In this document: in pieces, positions 45,143 to 54,618 of the stretch
How the letters are laid out: every line of letters begins with the position of its first letter
Position numbering within the stretch: position 1 is the stretch's first letter
NCBI GenBank assembly: GCA_947452535.1
Contig: CANGCM010000001.1
Location: 62,001-126,000 of the forward strand
DNA from: Burkholderiaceae bacterium
GTDB taxonomy: Bacteria > Pseudomonadota > Gammaproteobacteria > Burkholderiales > Burkholderiaceae
DNA: 64,000 nucleotides
Direction: 5' to 3'
The notes under the pieces: generated by a model
What the model was told of the DNA's origin: nothing
What the model saw: the letters and a program-made list of their open reading frames with translations, nothing else
Database searches by the model: none
Position numbers and translations under genes: made by a program

Positions 45143-45165
45143 ATTTCACTAACCAGTAACCTTGG

Positions 45166-45816
45166 TTAGAAACCGCTTGCATCTACAGGGGCACCCGTTT
45201 TAGATAAGACTTCTTCCTTAGCCACTCCGGGAGCCAACTCCACTAACTTTAAGCCCTTAGGCGTAATATCTAGAACGCAGAGATCAGTAATGATGCGGCT
45301 GATTACGCCTACACCCGTCAGGGGTAAAGTACATTTAGGCAAGATCTTGATTTCTTCAGTGCCATCTTTTTTCTTGGCAACGTGCTCCATCAAAACAACC
45401 ACATGCTTCACGCCAGCTACGAGGTCCATAGCGCCACCCATACCCTTAACCATCTTGCCGGGAATCATCCAGTTAGCGAGGTCACCATATTCGCTCACCT
45501 GCATAGCACCTAAAATCGCAATGTTAATTTTTCCACCACGAATCATTCCAAATGAATCTGCGGAAGAAAAGATGGAGGAACCTGGCAAAGTCGTAATCGT
45601 TTGTTTGCCTGCATTGATTAAATCAGCATCAATGGTTGCTTCGGTTGGAAATGGACCAATACCCAGTAAACCATTTTCTGATTGCAGCCACACTTCCATT
45701 CCTTCTGGCACGTGATTGGCCACCAAGGTTGGCATACCAATGCCCAAGTTAACGTAGTAACCATCTTTCAACTCTTTAGCAGCACGTGCTGCCATTTCAT
45801 CTCTATTCCAAGGCAT
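45166..45816 (-). CDS. scoB: 3-oxoacid CoA-transferase subunit B
   Basis: A 216-aa beta subunit of succinyl-CoA:3-ketoacid CoA-transferase, moving CoA from succinyl-CoA to acetoacetate. The catalytic glutamate is in [12 protein letters not shown] (about 44-55), the signature of this subunit, and [15 protein letters not shown] is at the N-terminus. It works with scoA, 50 nt upstream, in ketone body, leucine or short-chain fatty acid use. Confidence 0.95.
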   Translation of the reverse strand: MPWNRDEMAARAAKELKDGYYVNLGIGMPTLVANHVPEGMEVWLQSENGLLGIGPFPTEATIDADLINAGKQTITTLPGSSIFSSADSFGMIRGGKINIAILGAMQVSEYGDLANWMIPGKMVKGMGGAMDLVAGVKHVVVLMEHVAKKKDGTEEIKILPKCTLPLTGVGVISRIITDLCVLDITPKGLKLVELAPGVAKEEVLSKTGAPVDASGF

Positions 45817-45866
45817 ATCGATCTTCCTAAATATTCTCTACTGTTTTTATATTGTGTATGTGGGTA

Positions 45867-46565
45867 TTAAGCTGCAGACAACGTACGCTGCTCGATACGC
45901 TTCTCAGGCGTGGTGTTAAGTACTAAACGGTGAACATAAATGCCTGGCGTATGAATTTGATCAGGATCTAACTCACCGTTCTCCACAATTTCTTCCACTT
46001 CAGCAACCGTAATCTTGCCAGCCATGGCGACCATAGGATTAAAGTTACGTGCTGTATAGCGATAAATCAAATTGCCCGACTTATCCGCTTTCCATGCTTT
46101 TACTAGAGAGATGTCAGCAATGATGGAGCGCTCCATGATGTATCGCTCACCATCAAATTCTTTTTCTTCTTTACCCTCTGCAACTAAAGTACCTACACCC
46201 GTTTTGGTATAGAAAGCAGGAATACCGCAACCACCGGCACGCAGCTTTTCAGCCAAGGTACCTTGCGGAGTAAATTCCAACTCGAGCTCACCAGCTAAAA
46301 ATTGACGCTCAAATTCTTTGTTCTCGCCAACATAGGAAGCTACCATTTTCTTTACTTGTCTTGAGTTCAGCAACAAACCCAAACCAAAGCCATCAACTCC
46401 AGCGTTATTGGCAATTGCTGTCAGATTTTGTGCGCCAAGATCCTTTACTGCGGCAATCAAAGCCTCTGGAATCCCGCACAAGCCAAAACCGCCTACAGCA
46501 AGCTTCTGACCATCCTTCAAAATATCCCGCAGGGCATCCACAGCCGATGGGTAAGTTTTATTCAT
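45867..46565 (-). CDS. scoA: 3-oxoacid CoA-transferase subunit A
   Basis: A 232-aa alpha subunit of the same CoA-transferase. The glycine-rich signature [13 protein letters not shown] (about 21-33) and [16 protein letters not shown] (about 112-127) are present. The gene precedes scoB and diverges from the ETF-QO gene. Both enzymes feed acyl-group breakdown, so common control is plausible. Confidence 0.95.
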   Translation of the reverse strand: MNKTYPSAVDALRDILKDGQKLAVGGFGLCGIPEALIAAVKDLGAQNLTAIANNAGVDGFGLGLLLNSRQVKKMVASYVGENKEFERQFLAGELELEFTPQGTLAEKLRAGGCGIPAFYTKTGVGTLVAEGKEEKEFDGERYIMERSIIADISLVKAWKADKSGNLIYRYTARNFNPMVAMAGKITVAEVEEIVENGELDPDQIHTPGIYVHRLVLNTTPEKRIEQRTLSAA

Positions 46566-46765
46566 AAATTCGTCCTAAAAATTGCCAAAAAAAGGTAAGA
46601 AAGCAATCATAACGCTTTAGCTCATCCATCCTATTGCCAATAGGCTGCAAACTGGTTTTTCCAGCTTAGAACTAAACTATAGGTATATTTTAGGGTCAAC
46701 TAAAAGGCATAAATGCCCAAAATCAGCCCAGCGCCCTATTTTTTAAGTAATGTCGGAGAAATGAA
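46566..46765. promoter_or_regulatory. Divergent control region between scoA and ETF-QO with two palindromes
   Basis: The 200-bp interval holds CCTATTGCCAATAGG (46630-46644), a 15-bp palindrome with a 3-bp centre, and GGCAT-AA-ATGCC (46706-46717). A TATAGGTATATTTTA stretch between them may contain a -10 for the rightward gene. The regulator is not identified. Confidence 0.35.
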
Positions 46766-48436
46766 ATGACCGCCCAGGACTTGCTCGAACAGTTTGGACC
46801 TAGAGAATCCATGGACTATGACTTGGTGATTGTGGGGGGTGGCCCTGCCGGTCTTTCTGCGGCAATTAAGGCAAAGCAACTTGCCAATGAGGCAAATAAA
46901 GAGATTAGCGTCTGTGTTCTAGAAAAAGGATCAGAAATCGGAGCGCATATTTTGTCTGGCGCAGTGATGGACCCCAAAGCACTAGCAGAGCTCTTCCCTA
47001 ACTGGAAAGAGCTCGGCGCGCCTCTTGGTACCGAAGTGACTCAAGATCAGTTTTTATTTCTGACAAAAGAGAGTTCATTTCAAGTTCCCAATTGGATGCT
47101 ACCCCACTGCTTTAAAAATGAAGGCAACTATATTGTTAGCCTCGCTAACGTCAGTCGCTGGCTTGGTCAGCAGGCTGAAAATCTGGGTGTAGACATTTTT
47201 CCTGGCTTTCCTGCTGCAGAAATTCTCTTTAACGAACAAGGTGCAGTTTGCGGTGTCATCACGGGCTCAATGGGATTAGACAAAGAAGGTCAAGCTACGG
47301 ATCAATTCCAACTGGGTATGGAGTTGCGTGCTAAGTACACCTTATTTGCCGAAGGCTCACGAGGTCACTTGGGCAAGCTACTGATCTCTCAATTTGGCTT
47401 AGATCAAGACTCAGATCCCCAGAGCTACGGCATTGGTATTAAAGAGCTTTGGGAAGTGGAGCCATCCAAGAGCAAGCCTGGCCTAGTAGTACACACCGCT
47501 GGTTGGCCACTAGCGAGCGATACCTATGGTGGTTCATTCTTGTATCACTTAGGCGACAATAAAGTTGCTGTTGGTTTGGTAGTTGGCCTCTCTTACAAGA
47601 ATCCCTATCTCTCTCCCTTTGAAGAATTTCAACGCTATAAATTGCATCCAAAAATTCGAGAAACCTTTGAGGGTGGTAAGCGCCTGGCTTACGGCGCTCG
47701 CGCGCTCACAGCCGGTGGCTTAAATAGTCTTCCTAAAACGGTATTCCCAGGTGGTGCCTTGATTGGTTGTGATGCAGGCTTCTTAAATGCCTCGCGCATC
47801 AAAGGCAGTCATGCGGCAATCAAAACAGGCATGCTAGCGGCTGAAGCAGCAGTGTCTGCAATTACTGAAAATCGTTCTGCCGACGTGCTGTCTGCCTACC
47901 CAAGCGCCTTCAAAAATAGCTGGCTGTATACAGAGTTAAGTCAAGCGCGTAACTTCAAACCATGGATGTCCAAAGGACTTTACCTTGGTACCTTGATGGT
48001 TGGTCTAGAGCAAAAACTCTTGGGCGGAAATATGCCTTGGACCATTCACTTAAAACATGCAGATCATGAGTGCCTCGAGCCAGCTGCGCAGCACCAGCCG
48101 ATAGACTATCCAAAACCCGATGGCAAGATTACTTTTGATCGCCTTTCATCTGTATTTATCTCTAATACCAATCACGCTGAGAACCAACCAATTCATCTCA
48201 CCCTCAAAGATGCATCGGTGCCAGTAAATCTCAATCTCAAAACCTATGCAGGTCCAGAGCAACGTTACTGCCCTGCCGGTGTTTATGAGTATGTAGAAAA
48301 GGAAGGTAGTTCACATCTACAAATTAATTCACAAAATTGCGTGCATTGCAAAACCTGTGATATCAAAGATCCAAGCCAGAATATTGTTTGGGTTACACCC
48401 GAGGGTGGTGGCGGACCAAACTACACCTCGATGTAG
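46766..48436 (+). CDS. Electron transfer flavoprotein-ubiquinone oxidoreductase
   Basis: A 556-aa membrane-associated FAD and 4Fe-4S enzyme that passes electrons from ETF, reduced by acyl-CoA dehydrogenases, to ubiquinone. The FAD-binding start is YDLVIVGGGPAGLSAAIKAKQL (18-39); the iron-sulfur cysteines are in RYCPAGVYEY and CVHCKTCDIKDPSQNI close to the C-terminus, which ends in PEGGGGPNYTSM as usual. A GGAGAA Shine-Dalgarno precedes the ATG. It diverges from scoAB and probably supports fatty or branched-chain acyl degradation. Confidence 0.95.
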   Translation: MTAQDLLEQFGPRESMDYDLVIVGGGPAGLSAAIKAKQLANEANKEISVCVLEKGSEIGAHILSGAVMDPKALAELFPNWKELGAPLGTEVTQDQFLFLTKESSFQVPNWMLPHCFKNEGNYIVSLANVSRWLGQQAENLGVDIFPGFPAAEILFNEQGAVCGVITGSMGLDKEGQATDQFQLGMELRAKYTLFAEGSRGHLGKLLISQFGLDQDSDPQSYGIGIKELWEVEPSKSKPGLVVHTAGWPLASDTYGGSFLYHLGDNKVAVGLVVGLSYKNPYLSPFEEFQRYKLHPKIRETFEGGKRLAYGARALTAGGLNSLPKTVFPGGALIGCDAGFLNASRIKGSHAAIKTGMLAAEAAVSAITENRSADVLSAYPSAFKNSWLYTELSQARNFKPWMSKGLYLGTLMVGLEQKLLGGNMPWTIHLKHADHECLEPAAQHQPIDYPKPDGKITFDRLSSVFISNTNHAENQPIHLTLKDASVPVNLNLKTYAGPEQRYCPAGVYEYVEKEGSSHLQINSQNCVHCKTCDIKDPSQNIVWVTPEGGGGPNYTSM

Positions 48437-48465
48437 CTTATCTTGGCGCTAAATTCAGCACGGCA

Positions 48466-49620
48466 TCAAGCGGGATCTTGAAGAGGACGTAGCTTCTGAA
48501 TCGCCATACCCGCTAGACCACAAGCTAAAGCAGCCATTACAAAGACATTGCGTGGCTGAGTTGCATCCCATAACCACCCAGCAACTAAACCACCAAGCGT
48601 TCCACCCAAGCCATACGATACCGTTGCCATTAATGCTTGGCCACGAGCTTGTAATGGACCTGTAAACCAGCGCTGTAATAACTTGGTGGCGGCACTATGG
48701 TGGGCTCCAAAGGTACCAGCATGCATTAGCTGAGCAAGAATCAGAACCCAAGTCAATGGGAAAAAAGCGATCAAGATAAATCGAAATACACCAATCCCAA
48801 AGGCAATTTGCAGGATCACTTCAGCATCAAGACGACTAAGCACCTTGCTTTGAAAGTAAAAAAAGATGACTTCAGCAGCAACGCCTAGCGCCCAGAACAA
48901 ACCGATTTGAAATTTATCGTAACCTAAATCTGCCAAGTAAAGCGAGTAAAAAACATACAAAGCCGCATGTGCAAAGATCATGAAGAATCCCGAGAGCAAA
49001 AACCAGCGGACATCAGGATTAAATAAGACAACTAAGAGCTCGCCCTTCACCATCTTGCGACGCTCCATCTTGGGTTCACGCAATCGAAAAGTAAGCACTG
49101 CCAAGAGGGTAAGGATCACCGCGCCCACGATGGGGTAAAGCTCAATCCCTTTGCGTTGAAAAAACTCTCCCGCAAAAAGTACCATGACAATAAATCCAAT
49201 AGAACCCCACAAGCGCAAACGACCATATCGCTTATCAAAAGAATTGTCTTTAAACAAAGCATGAACGGTGGCCGACTCACCTAGTGGCATCAGGCTACTC
49301 AAGATCGTATGCAACACAAACATCCAAACAAAAAATGCCGCATAACTTTGCAGTACAAAGATCATCATAAAAATGATCGCGGCTAAGCAAGCGCAGAAAC
49401 GAATGATGCCAATGCGATTAGAGAGATAGTCTGATAACCAACCCCATGAGAATGGTCCCACAATCCGGGTGATTTGTAGCATTGACATCAAGACTGCAAT
49501 CTCAATAACGGTAAAGCCTCGATCCAGAAAAAAGAGGCTGGCGAATGGAGAAACCAAGCCAACATAAGCAAAATATAAAAAGAAAAAGGACCCGAAGGCC
49601 CAGCGCACAGAGGGTGTCAT
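48466..49620 (-). CDS. MFS transporter, 3-phenylpropionate/nucleoside permease-like
   Basis: A 384-aa major facilitator with about 12 hydrophobic helices. The start FGSFFFLYFAYVGLVSPFASLFFLDRGFTVIEI and the loop GWLSDYLSNRIG resemble the HcaT/MFS_1-like group (3-phenylpropionic acid and related transporters). AHHSAATKLLQRWFTGPLQARGQALMATVSYGLGGTLGG, in the second half, is typical of the same group. The substrate is uncertain. It follows aroC by 29 nt and may be co-transcribed. Confidence 0.8.
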   Translation of the reverse strand: MTPSVRWAFGSFFFLYFAYVGLVSPFASLFFLDRGFTVIEIAVLMSMLQITRIVGPFSWGWLSDYLSNRIGIIRFCACLAAIIFMMIFVLQSYAAFFVWMFVLHTILSSLMPLGESATVHALFKDNSFDKRYGRLRLWGSIGFIVMVLFAGEFFQRKGIELYPIVGAVILTLLAVLTFRLREPKMERRKMVKGELLVVLFNPDVRWFLLSGFFMIFAHAALYVFYSLYLADLGYDKFQIGLFWALGVAAEVIFFYFQSKVLSRLDAEVILQIAFGIGVFRFILIAFFPLTWVLILAQLMHAGTFGAHHSAATKLLQRWFTGPLQARGQALMATVSYGLGGTLGGLVAGWLWDATQPRNVFVMAALACGLAGMAIQKLRPLQDPA

Positions 49621-49649
49621 TTTCTTTTTTTCTTTTTCTTAGGTAAAAA

Positions 49650-50765
49650 TTAGTCGGTCGCAGAACCAGGACGAGCTGCTGGAATTGGTGAAACGGCGTG
49701 TTTAACATCACCACATTGAGCGCGATGGCACAAGGCATGATCCATCAACACCAGTGCCAGCATTGCCTCTGCAATCGGTGTTGCCCGAATCCCTACGCAA
49801 GGATCATGACGACCTTTAGTTTGGACTGTGATGGGCTTGCCATCTAAATCAATCGATTCTTTGGGACTTAAGATACTAGACGTTGGCTTAATTGCAATAG
49901 ATACACGCAAATCTTGACCAGTACTAATACCTCCGAGAGTACCTCCGGCATTATTGCTGGCGAAGCCATCAGGATGAAGTTCATCACCATGTTCGCTACC
50001 GCGTTGCGCTACCGACTGAAAGCCCGCACCAATCTCAACACCTTTAACAGCATTGATCCCCATCATGGCATGGGCAATGTCGGCATCTAACTTATCAAAT
50101 AAAGGCTCACCCAATCCCACTGGAACATTACGTGCCCGCACCTCAATCCTGGCACCACAAGAATCTCCTGCTTTGCGCAGAGCATCCATATAAGCCTCTA
50201 ACTGAGGCACGATCTCGGCATTTGCAGCAAAGAAAGGATTGCTCCCAATGAGCGCCGCATCTTTAAAGGGAATTTCAATTTCACCGAGCTGACTCATATA
50301 GCCATAGAACTCAGTGCCATACTGTTCTTTGAGCCACTTCTTCGCAATGGCCGCTGCAGCAACAACAGGTGCAGTTAATCTTGCCGAGGAACGGCCGCCA
50401 CCGCGGGGATCACGCAAACCATACTTATGGTGATAAGTGTAATCAGCATGGCCAGGTCTAAATGTTTGTAAGATATTGCCATAATCTTGACTACGTTGAT
50501 CGGTATTCCGAATCAATAGGCCAATCGGCGTGCCAGTGGTTTTACCCTCGTAAACTCCGGACAAAATCTCCACTTTATCGGCTTCTTGACGCTGCGTCAC
50601 ATGCCGGGAAGTACCCGGTTTGCGACGATCTAAATCCATCTGCAAATCTGCTTCGCACAATGACATCCCTGGAGGGCAACCATCAACAACGGCGCCAATC
50701 GCAGGACCATGGGATTCACCAAAAGTGGTGACAGTAAAAAGAAGGCCTAAAGTATTTCCTGACAT
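49650..50765 (-). CDS. aroC: Chorismate synthase
   Basis: A 371-aa reduced-FMN-dependent enzyme that converts 5-enolpyruvylshikimate-3-phosphate to chorismate, the last common step of aromatic amino-acid synthesis. The three family signatures are present: [18 protein letters not shown] near the N-terminus, GRSSARLTA (about 130) and the C-terminal [20 protein letters not shown]. Its length matches other proteobacterial AroC. Confidence 0.97.
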   Translation of the reverse strand: MSGNTLGLLFTVTTFGESHGPAIGAVVDGCPPGMSLCEADLQMDLDRRKPGTSRHVTQRQEADKVEILSGVYEGKTTGTPIGLLIRNTDQRSQDYGNILQTFRPGHADYTYHHKYGLRDPRGGGRSSARLTAPVVAAAAIAKKWLKEQYGTEFYGYMSQLGEIEIPFKDAALIGSNPFFAANAEIVPQLEAYMDALRKAGDSCGARIEVRARNVPVGLGEPLFDKLDADIAHAMMGINAVKGVEIGAGFQSVAQRGSEHGDELHPDGFASNNAGGTLGGISTGQDLRVSIAIKPTSSILSPKESIDLDGKPITVQTKGRHDPCVGIRATPIAEAMLALVLMDHALCHRAQCGDVKHAVSPIPAARPGSATD

Positions 50766-50797
50766 AACGACATTATGTCATCTGTCAGGGGCCAAGG

Positions 50798-51253
50798 CTA
50801 TGGAACAGCCTTTTCAGCCTCTTCAGGCCAGTCGCGGATATAAGCCTTGAGCATGGTGTTTTCAAAATCCTGAGCCTCAACAACGGATTTAGCCACATCG
50901 TAGAAAGAAATCACACCCATAAGTAGCTTTTCATCCATCACCGGCAAATAGCGCGCGTGCTCTACCAGCATCATGCGGCGAACTTCATCGATTTCGGTTT
51001 CCATATTGCACGTCAGCGGCTTGGCGTTCATCACACCCTGAACCTTCAGATCATCGAGCTTGCCATGATGTTTAGCTAAAGCTGCAATGACTTCACGGAA
51101 GGTCAAAATACCCACTAATTTGTCATACTCCATGACTACCAATGAGCCAATATCATGCTCGCTCATGACTAGAACCGCTGTTTGCAAGGCAGTTTCTGGA
51201 GAAACTGTAAAAAGGGTGCTGCCCTTAACGCGCAATATGTCGCAAACTTTCAT
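50798..51253 (-). CDS. CBS-domain protein
   Basis: A 151-aa protein made of a tandem CBS pair (about residues 5-60 and 75-130): TVSPETALQTAVLVMSEHDIGSLVVM and CNMETEIDEVRRMMLVEHARYLPVMDEKLLMGVISFYDVAKSV. Such modules bind adenine nucleotides and sense energy state. There is no catalytic domain, and the partner is unknown. It lies 33 nt upstream of aroC. Confidence 0.88.
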   Translation of the reverse strand: MKVCDILRVKGSTLFTVSPETALQTAVLVMSEHDIGSLVVMEYDKLVGILTFREVIAALAKHHGKLDDLKVQGVMNAKPLTCNMETEIDEVRRMMLVEHARYLPVMDEKLLMGVISFYDVAKSVVEAQDFENTMLKAYIRDWPEEAEKAVP

Positions 51254-51329
51254 CTTGCCCCCCTACAAAAAGTTCTTATCAGACCAATATATTCTCAAGT
51301 CCTCATAGAATCAAGGATCAATACAGCAT

Positions 51330-52190
51330 TTAGTAGCGAACAACCCTAAGAAGCCCACTTCGGATACTGGGAAGATTTGCAACTAGGACTGCCCCGACCA
51401 AGGTAATCCACCACGTTAGGTAAATCCAGATGAGCGCCAAAGGGAATATGGCAAAGGCGCCATAAACGGTGTTGTAGAAGGCGACATTCGTTAGAAATAG
51501 TCCAAAGCCAAATTTCATGAGCTCAAAAGTCAGTGCAGCAAAGAAAGCGCCAAGCAGTGCATCACGCCACTGAATTTGTGCGTAAGGGAGAATTTTGTAG
51601 GCTACTGAAAATACAGACATAGCTAGAAGTACAGGAACGACGGTAGCAATAAAACCTAAGCCAAAACTCAGCGCCTCGGTCCAGCCTTCTGCCGCACTAA
51701 ATAAGAGGCCGCTCAAGTAGGTGCCGATACCCAGCAATATGGGGCCCAATATCGTTGCAGCAGAATAAATTGCCACTTTCTTCAAGATAGGTCGTTTTTT
51801 AGTCACGCGAAAGATCTGATTAAAGGCGCTCTCAATCACCGCCATTGTCATGATTGTGGTGATCACAAGACCAACTAAACCAACGAGGGTCAAACCCTTG
51901 GCCTGGGCCGAGAATTGATCTAGGTAATTAAAGACCTGCTGATTTAATCCGCCCGGCATGTATGTATCCAGTAGCCATCCCTGAAAAGCATACTTAATCC
52001 GTACCACGCTAGGCAAGTAACCAATTAAAATAGAAGCAATGGTCAGCATCGGGACTAGTGCCAAGGTAGTTGTAAACGCAAGGCTAGCTGCCACCTGCTT
52101 CAAATTTTGACCGCGGTTACGCTCCCATATCTCTTTTCCAAGAGAGAGCCATAATTGAGGATTCCGAATGAGTTGCATCGCCCATATCAT
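51330..52190 (-). CDS. YihY/BrkB-family inner membrane protein
   Basis: A 286-aa integral membrane protein of the YihY/UPF0761 family (formerly mislabelled RNase BN). Family features include QVAASLAFTTTLALVPMLTI near the N-terminus, about six membrane helices and the motif YNTVYGAFAIFPLALIWIYLTWWITLVGA toward the C-terminus. Role unknown. The frame is open to 52265, but that would overlap wrbA; I chose the ATG at 52190 (MIWAMQLIRNPQ), leaving 11 nt to the divergent wrbA start. Confidence 0.85.
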   Translation of the reverse strand: MIWAMQLIRNPQLWLSLGKEIWERNRGQNLKQVAASLAFTTTLALVPMLTIASILIGYLPSVVRIKYAFQGWLLDTYMPGGLNQQVFNYLDQFSAQAKGLTLVGLVGLVITTIMTMAVIESAFNQIFRVTKKRPILKKVAIYSAATILGPILLGIGTYLSGLLFSAAEGWTEALSFGLGFIATVVPVLLAMSVFSVAYKILPYAQIQWRDALLGAFFAALTFELMKFGFGLFLTNVAFYNTVYGAFAIFPLALIWIYLTWWITLVGAVLVANLPSIRSGLLRVVRY

Positions 52191-52201
52191 AAGAGAAGAA
52201 C

Positions 52202-52798
52202 ATGAGCCAATCCGATATTCTAGTTTTGTACTACTCCCGTTATGGCGCAACTCGGGACTTGGCACGCCTCATTGCCGAGGGAATCGAAAGTATCCCTGGG
52301 GTTAATGCCAGACTGCGCACCGTACCTGCTATCTCAACGGTATGTGAGAGTACCGAAGCAGCTGTTCCTTCTGATGGCGCTCCTTACGTAGAGTATTTAG
52401 ATCTGCAAGAATGTATTGGTCTGGCCCTTGGCTCACCTACCCGTTTTGGCAATATGGCCGCCCCCATGAAATACTTCTGGGATGGTAGCTCCTCAGAGTG
52501 GCTCAATGGAGCCCTCATAGGCAAACCGGCTTGCGTCTTTACCAGCAGTGGTAGCCTTCATGGTGGTCAGGAAAGCACGCTACTCACCATGATGATTCCC
52601 CTGCTTCACCACGGCATGATCATGATGGGCATTCCATATAACGAATCTGATCTCATGAGCACCTCAACCGGTGGCAGCCCTTATGGCGTTACCCACCTTG
52701 CACATGCTGATGGCAGAGCGTCCATTAGCCCTGAAGAACAGCGCCTGGCTATTGCACAAGGCAAACGCCTTGCGCTGACAGCACTCAAGCTCATTTAA
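52202..52798 (+). CDS. wrbA: NAD(P)H:quinone oxidoreductase WrbA
   Basis: A 198-aa flavodoxin-fold enzyme that reduces quinones by two electrons with FMN, limiting oxidative stress. The FMN phosphate loop is YYSRYGATRDLA (10-21); GSPTRFGNMAAPMKYFWD and SSGSLHGGQEST are the isoalloxazine-binding loops typical of WrbA. It diverges from the yihY-like gene and is followed 9 nt later by the DUF2069-like gene. Confidence 0.94.
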   Translation: MSQSDILVLYYSRYGATRDLARLIAEGIESIPGVNARLRTVPAISTVCESTEAAVPSDGAPYVEYLDLQECIGLALGSPTRFGNMAAPMKYFWDGSSSEWLNGALIGKPACVFTSSGSLHGGQESTLLTMMIPLLHHGMIMMGIPYNESDLMSTSTGGSPYGVTHLAHADGRASISPEEQRLAIAQGKRLALTALKLI

Positions 52799-52807
52799 AG
52801 GCAATTT

Positions 52808-53206
52808 ATGCTCAAGGACTGGTGCAATAAAAACCCCTACCAACTGATAGCAACCGCAGCCTTTGTTGATTTATTTATTCTGTGCGTTTCTTGGGAATGG
52901 TTCATCTCCCCACTGAGACCGGGTGGCTCCTGGCTCATCCTCAAGGGTATCCCCCTGCTATTTGCTATTCCAGGCCTCTGGAAAGGCAAGGTTTACACCA
53001 TGCAATGGGCATCGATGCTGATTTTGCTCTATATCACCGAGGGCTTAGTCCGAATTCTGGAAACAGGAGCCAATTTCTGGATGGCTGCCTTAGAAACTAC
53101 CCTAGGAAGCATTGCCTTTGTTTGTTTGCTCATCTTCCTGAAACCCATCAAAGCACGCGCCAAAGCGGCCAAAAAAGAGCGTGAAGCTGGGCAAATCCAG
53201 GTTTAA
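52808..53206 (+). CDS. DUF2069-like inner membrane protein
   Basis: A 132-aa protein with about four membrane helices (near 10-32, 42-58, 64-82 and 92-112). The motif SWEWFISPLRPGGSWLILKGIPLLFAIPGL and YTMQWASMLILLYITEGLVRI match a widely conserved proteobacterial family of unknown function, often next to wrbA. The C-terminus is basic. Role unknown. Confidence 0.8.
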   Translation: MLKDWCNKNPYQLIATAAFVDLFILCVSWEWFISPLRPGGSWLILKGIPLLFAIPGLWKGKVYTMQWASMLILLYITEGLVRILETGANFWMAALETTLGSIAFVCLLIFLKPIKARAKAAKKEREAGQIQV

Positions 53207-53317
53207 TAAGCAAAAACCTGTAAATAAGCTCTTTTTAGAGAATTTATTAAAAAATTCTGTATTTCTTGTCATCTCAGCGACTTTTCCATGCGTTGTATGC
53301 TCATGGAGGTGACAAAT

Positions 53318-53503
53318 ATGTCAACAAGACTCAAACGCTGGGCCCGTTCTATTCAACAAATCGACCTTTCTAACAGGACGCCTGAGGTTGCTATTGGCTA
53401 CCTGGATAGCAAATATCGCGATATCGCTTGGCGCTATATTCGTATCCTTGGCTTTGAGCGCACCATTAGTTTCATGGCGAGCAACAATTTCCATCCAGAG
53501 TAA
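53318..53503 (+). CDS. Small basic protein (61 aa), unknown function
   Basis: A 61-aa protein, MSTRLKRWARSIQQIDLSNR..., with the repeated aromatic/basic pattern SKYRDIAWRYIRILGFERTISF. I chose the ATG at 53318 because the near-perfect Shine-Dalgarno GGAGGTGA ends 5 nt upstream; the frame is open to 53288. The gene is flanked by its own spacer and a strong terminator, so it is a separate and probably well expressed transcript. No domain is recognised. Confidence 0.65.
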   Translation: MSTRLKRWARSIQQIDLSNRTPEVAIGYLDSKYRDIAWRYIRILGFERTISFMASNNFHPE

Positions 53504-53530
53504 TTCTACAGAGCTACTAGCTCAAAATCG

Positions 53531-53561
53531 CCCCAGATGAGGTACTTATCTGGGGTTTTTT
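53531..53561 (+). terminator. Terminator after the 61-aa protein gene
   Basis: CCCCAGAT / ATCTGGGG with a 9-nt loop followed by six T residues, 28 nt after the stop. Confidence 0.92.
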
Positions 53562-53584
53562 AATTAAGGGCAGGCGGCGTCCAT

Positions 53585-54586
53585 TTAGTTGTTTTTGGCT
53601 TTTAAGGCCTCCTCCAACTGATTAATCTTGTTTTGCATTGCTGTCATTTTTGCATTCAGTGCGCCTACATTTAAGAAGGTTTCATCGGCAACCTGTGCTT
53701 TGAGGTTATTTCCCCATCCCAACCAGGATGAGTCATACACTTTGACTTTCTTAAACCCCAGATTTTTTAACACCGTGGCTGTTTCTGCTGCACGCACACC
53801 ACTCTGGCAGTAGACAACCGTATCCTGATTTGGGTCTAAGTTTGAGTACAGCTTTTTCAAGTCTTCCTGACTTTTAAGTGTCATGCCCGAGTTATCCGAA
53901 ACCTGCTTCTTGCTAAGCTTCATAGCAGTATCAGGATCCTGCCAATTACTCTCAAAGGGAATATTGATCGCATTGGGAATATGACCACCACGAATCGCAC
54001 GCACATCTCTCCCGGAAAACTCATCAGGGGTTCTGGCATCAATAATTTGGACAGATTTAGATTGAGCCATTTTGAGCATTTCTTCATTGCTCACCAGCAG
54101 CTGAGGTTGAGGCATTAGTAGCACGGAGACAGGGGGTAAGTTAGCGCGCTCTTTTTGCAGGGGTAGGCCAGCCGATTTCCATGCATCAATTCCATCATGA
54201 TAGATTTGAGCCTGCTTACCACCAAAATAGTTGATGGTGTAAAGACCAAAATAAACATAAGGATTACCTCGTGAGCCATACACCACAATATCTCGATTGA
54301 CATCTAGGCCGACCCGATTAAAAAGAGCCTGAATCTTCTCAGTAGCAATGTAATCCTCTTTATTTGGATCTCTGAGTACGCTACCGGCCTCGCCAATATT
54401 AATCGCACCAGGAATATGCCCTTCTAGATAACTCTTTTCATCACGGACATCCCAAATGATTGCGCCACGTGCAAGTGCTTGCTGCATTTGCTCTGTCTGA
54501 ATAATGGTGTCATTTTTCTGTGCCTGCGCCAAAGAGCTAATCAACAATAAGCTGACTGATAGGAAATATTTAATGAAATGCTGCAT
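53585..54586 (-). CDS. Periplasmic tandem-rhodanese sulfurtransferase
   Basis: A 333-aa exported protein with a cleavable signal (MQHFIKYFLSVSLLLISSLAQA). Two rhodanese domains follow. The N-terminal one (about 30-145) has YGSRGN where the catalytic Cys loop would be, so it is inactive; the C-terminal one has Cys260 in VVYCQSGVRAAET. This is the classical thiosulfate/3-mercaptopyruvate sulfurtransferase layout. A C-terminal coiled coil (about 310-333, AKMTAMQNKINQLEEALKA) is an extra feature. It may transfer sulfur in the periplasm. It is preceded on the same strand by an MFS gene 32 nt upstream. Confidence 0.88.
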   Translation of the reverse strand: MQHFIKYFLSVSLLLISSLAQAQKNDTIIQTEQMQQALARGAIIWDVRDEKSYLEGHIPGAINIGEAGSVLRDPNKEDYIATEKIQALFNRVGLDVNRDIVVYGSRGNPYVYFGLYTINYFGGKQAQIYHDGIDAWKSAGLPLQKERANLPPVSVLLMPQPQLLVSNEEMLKMAQSKSVQIIDARTPDEFSGRDVRAIRGGHIPNAINIPFESNWQDPDTAMKLSKKQVSDNSGMTLKSQEDLKKLYSNLDPNQDTVVYCQSGVRAAETATVLKNLGFKKVKVYDSSWLGWGNNLKAQVADETFLNVGALNAKMTAMQNKINQLEEALKAKNN

Positions 54587-54618
54587 AGAGACGCTTTCTG
54601 AGAAAAGTTAGATCAGAC

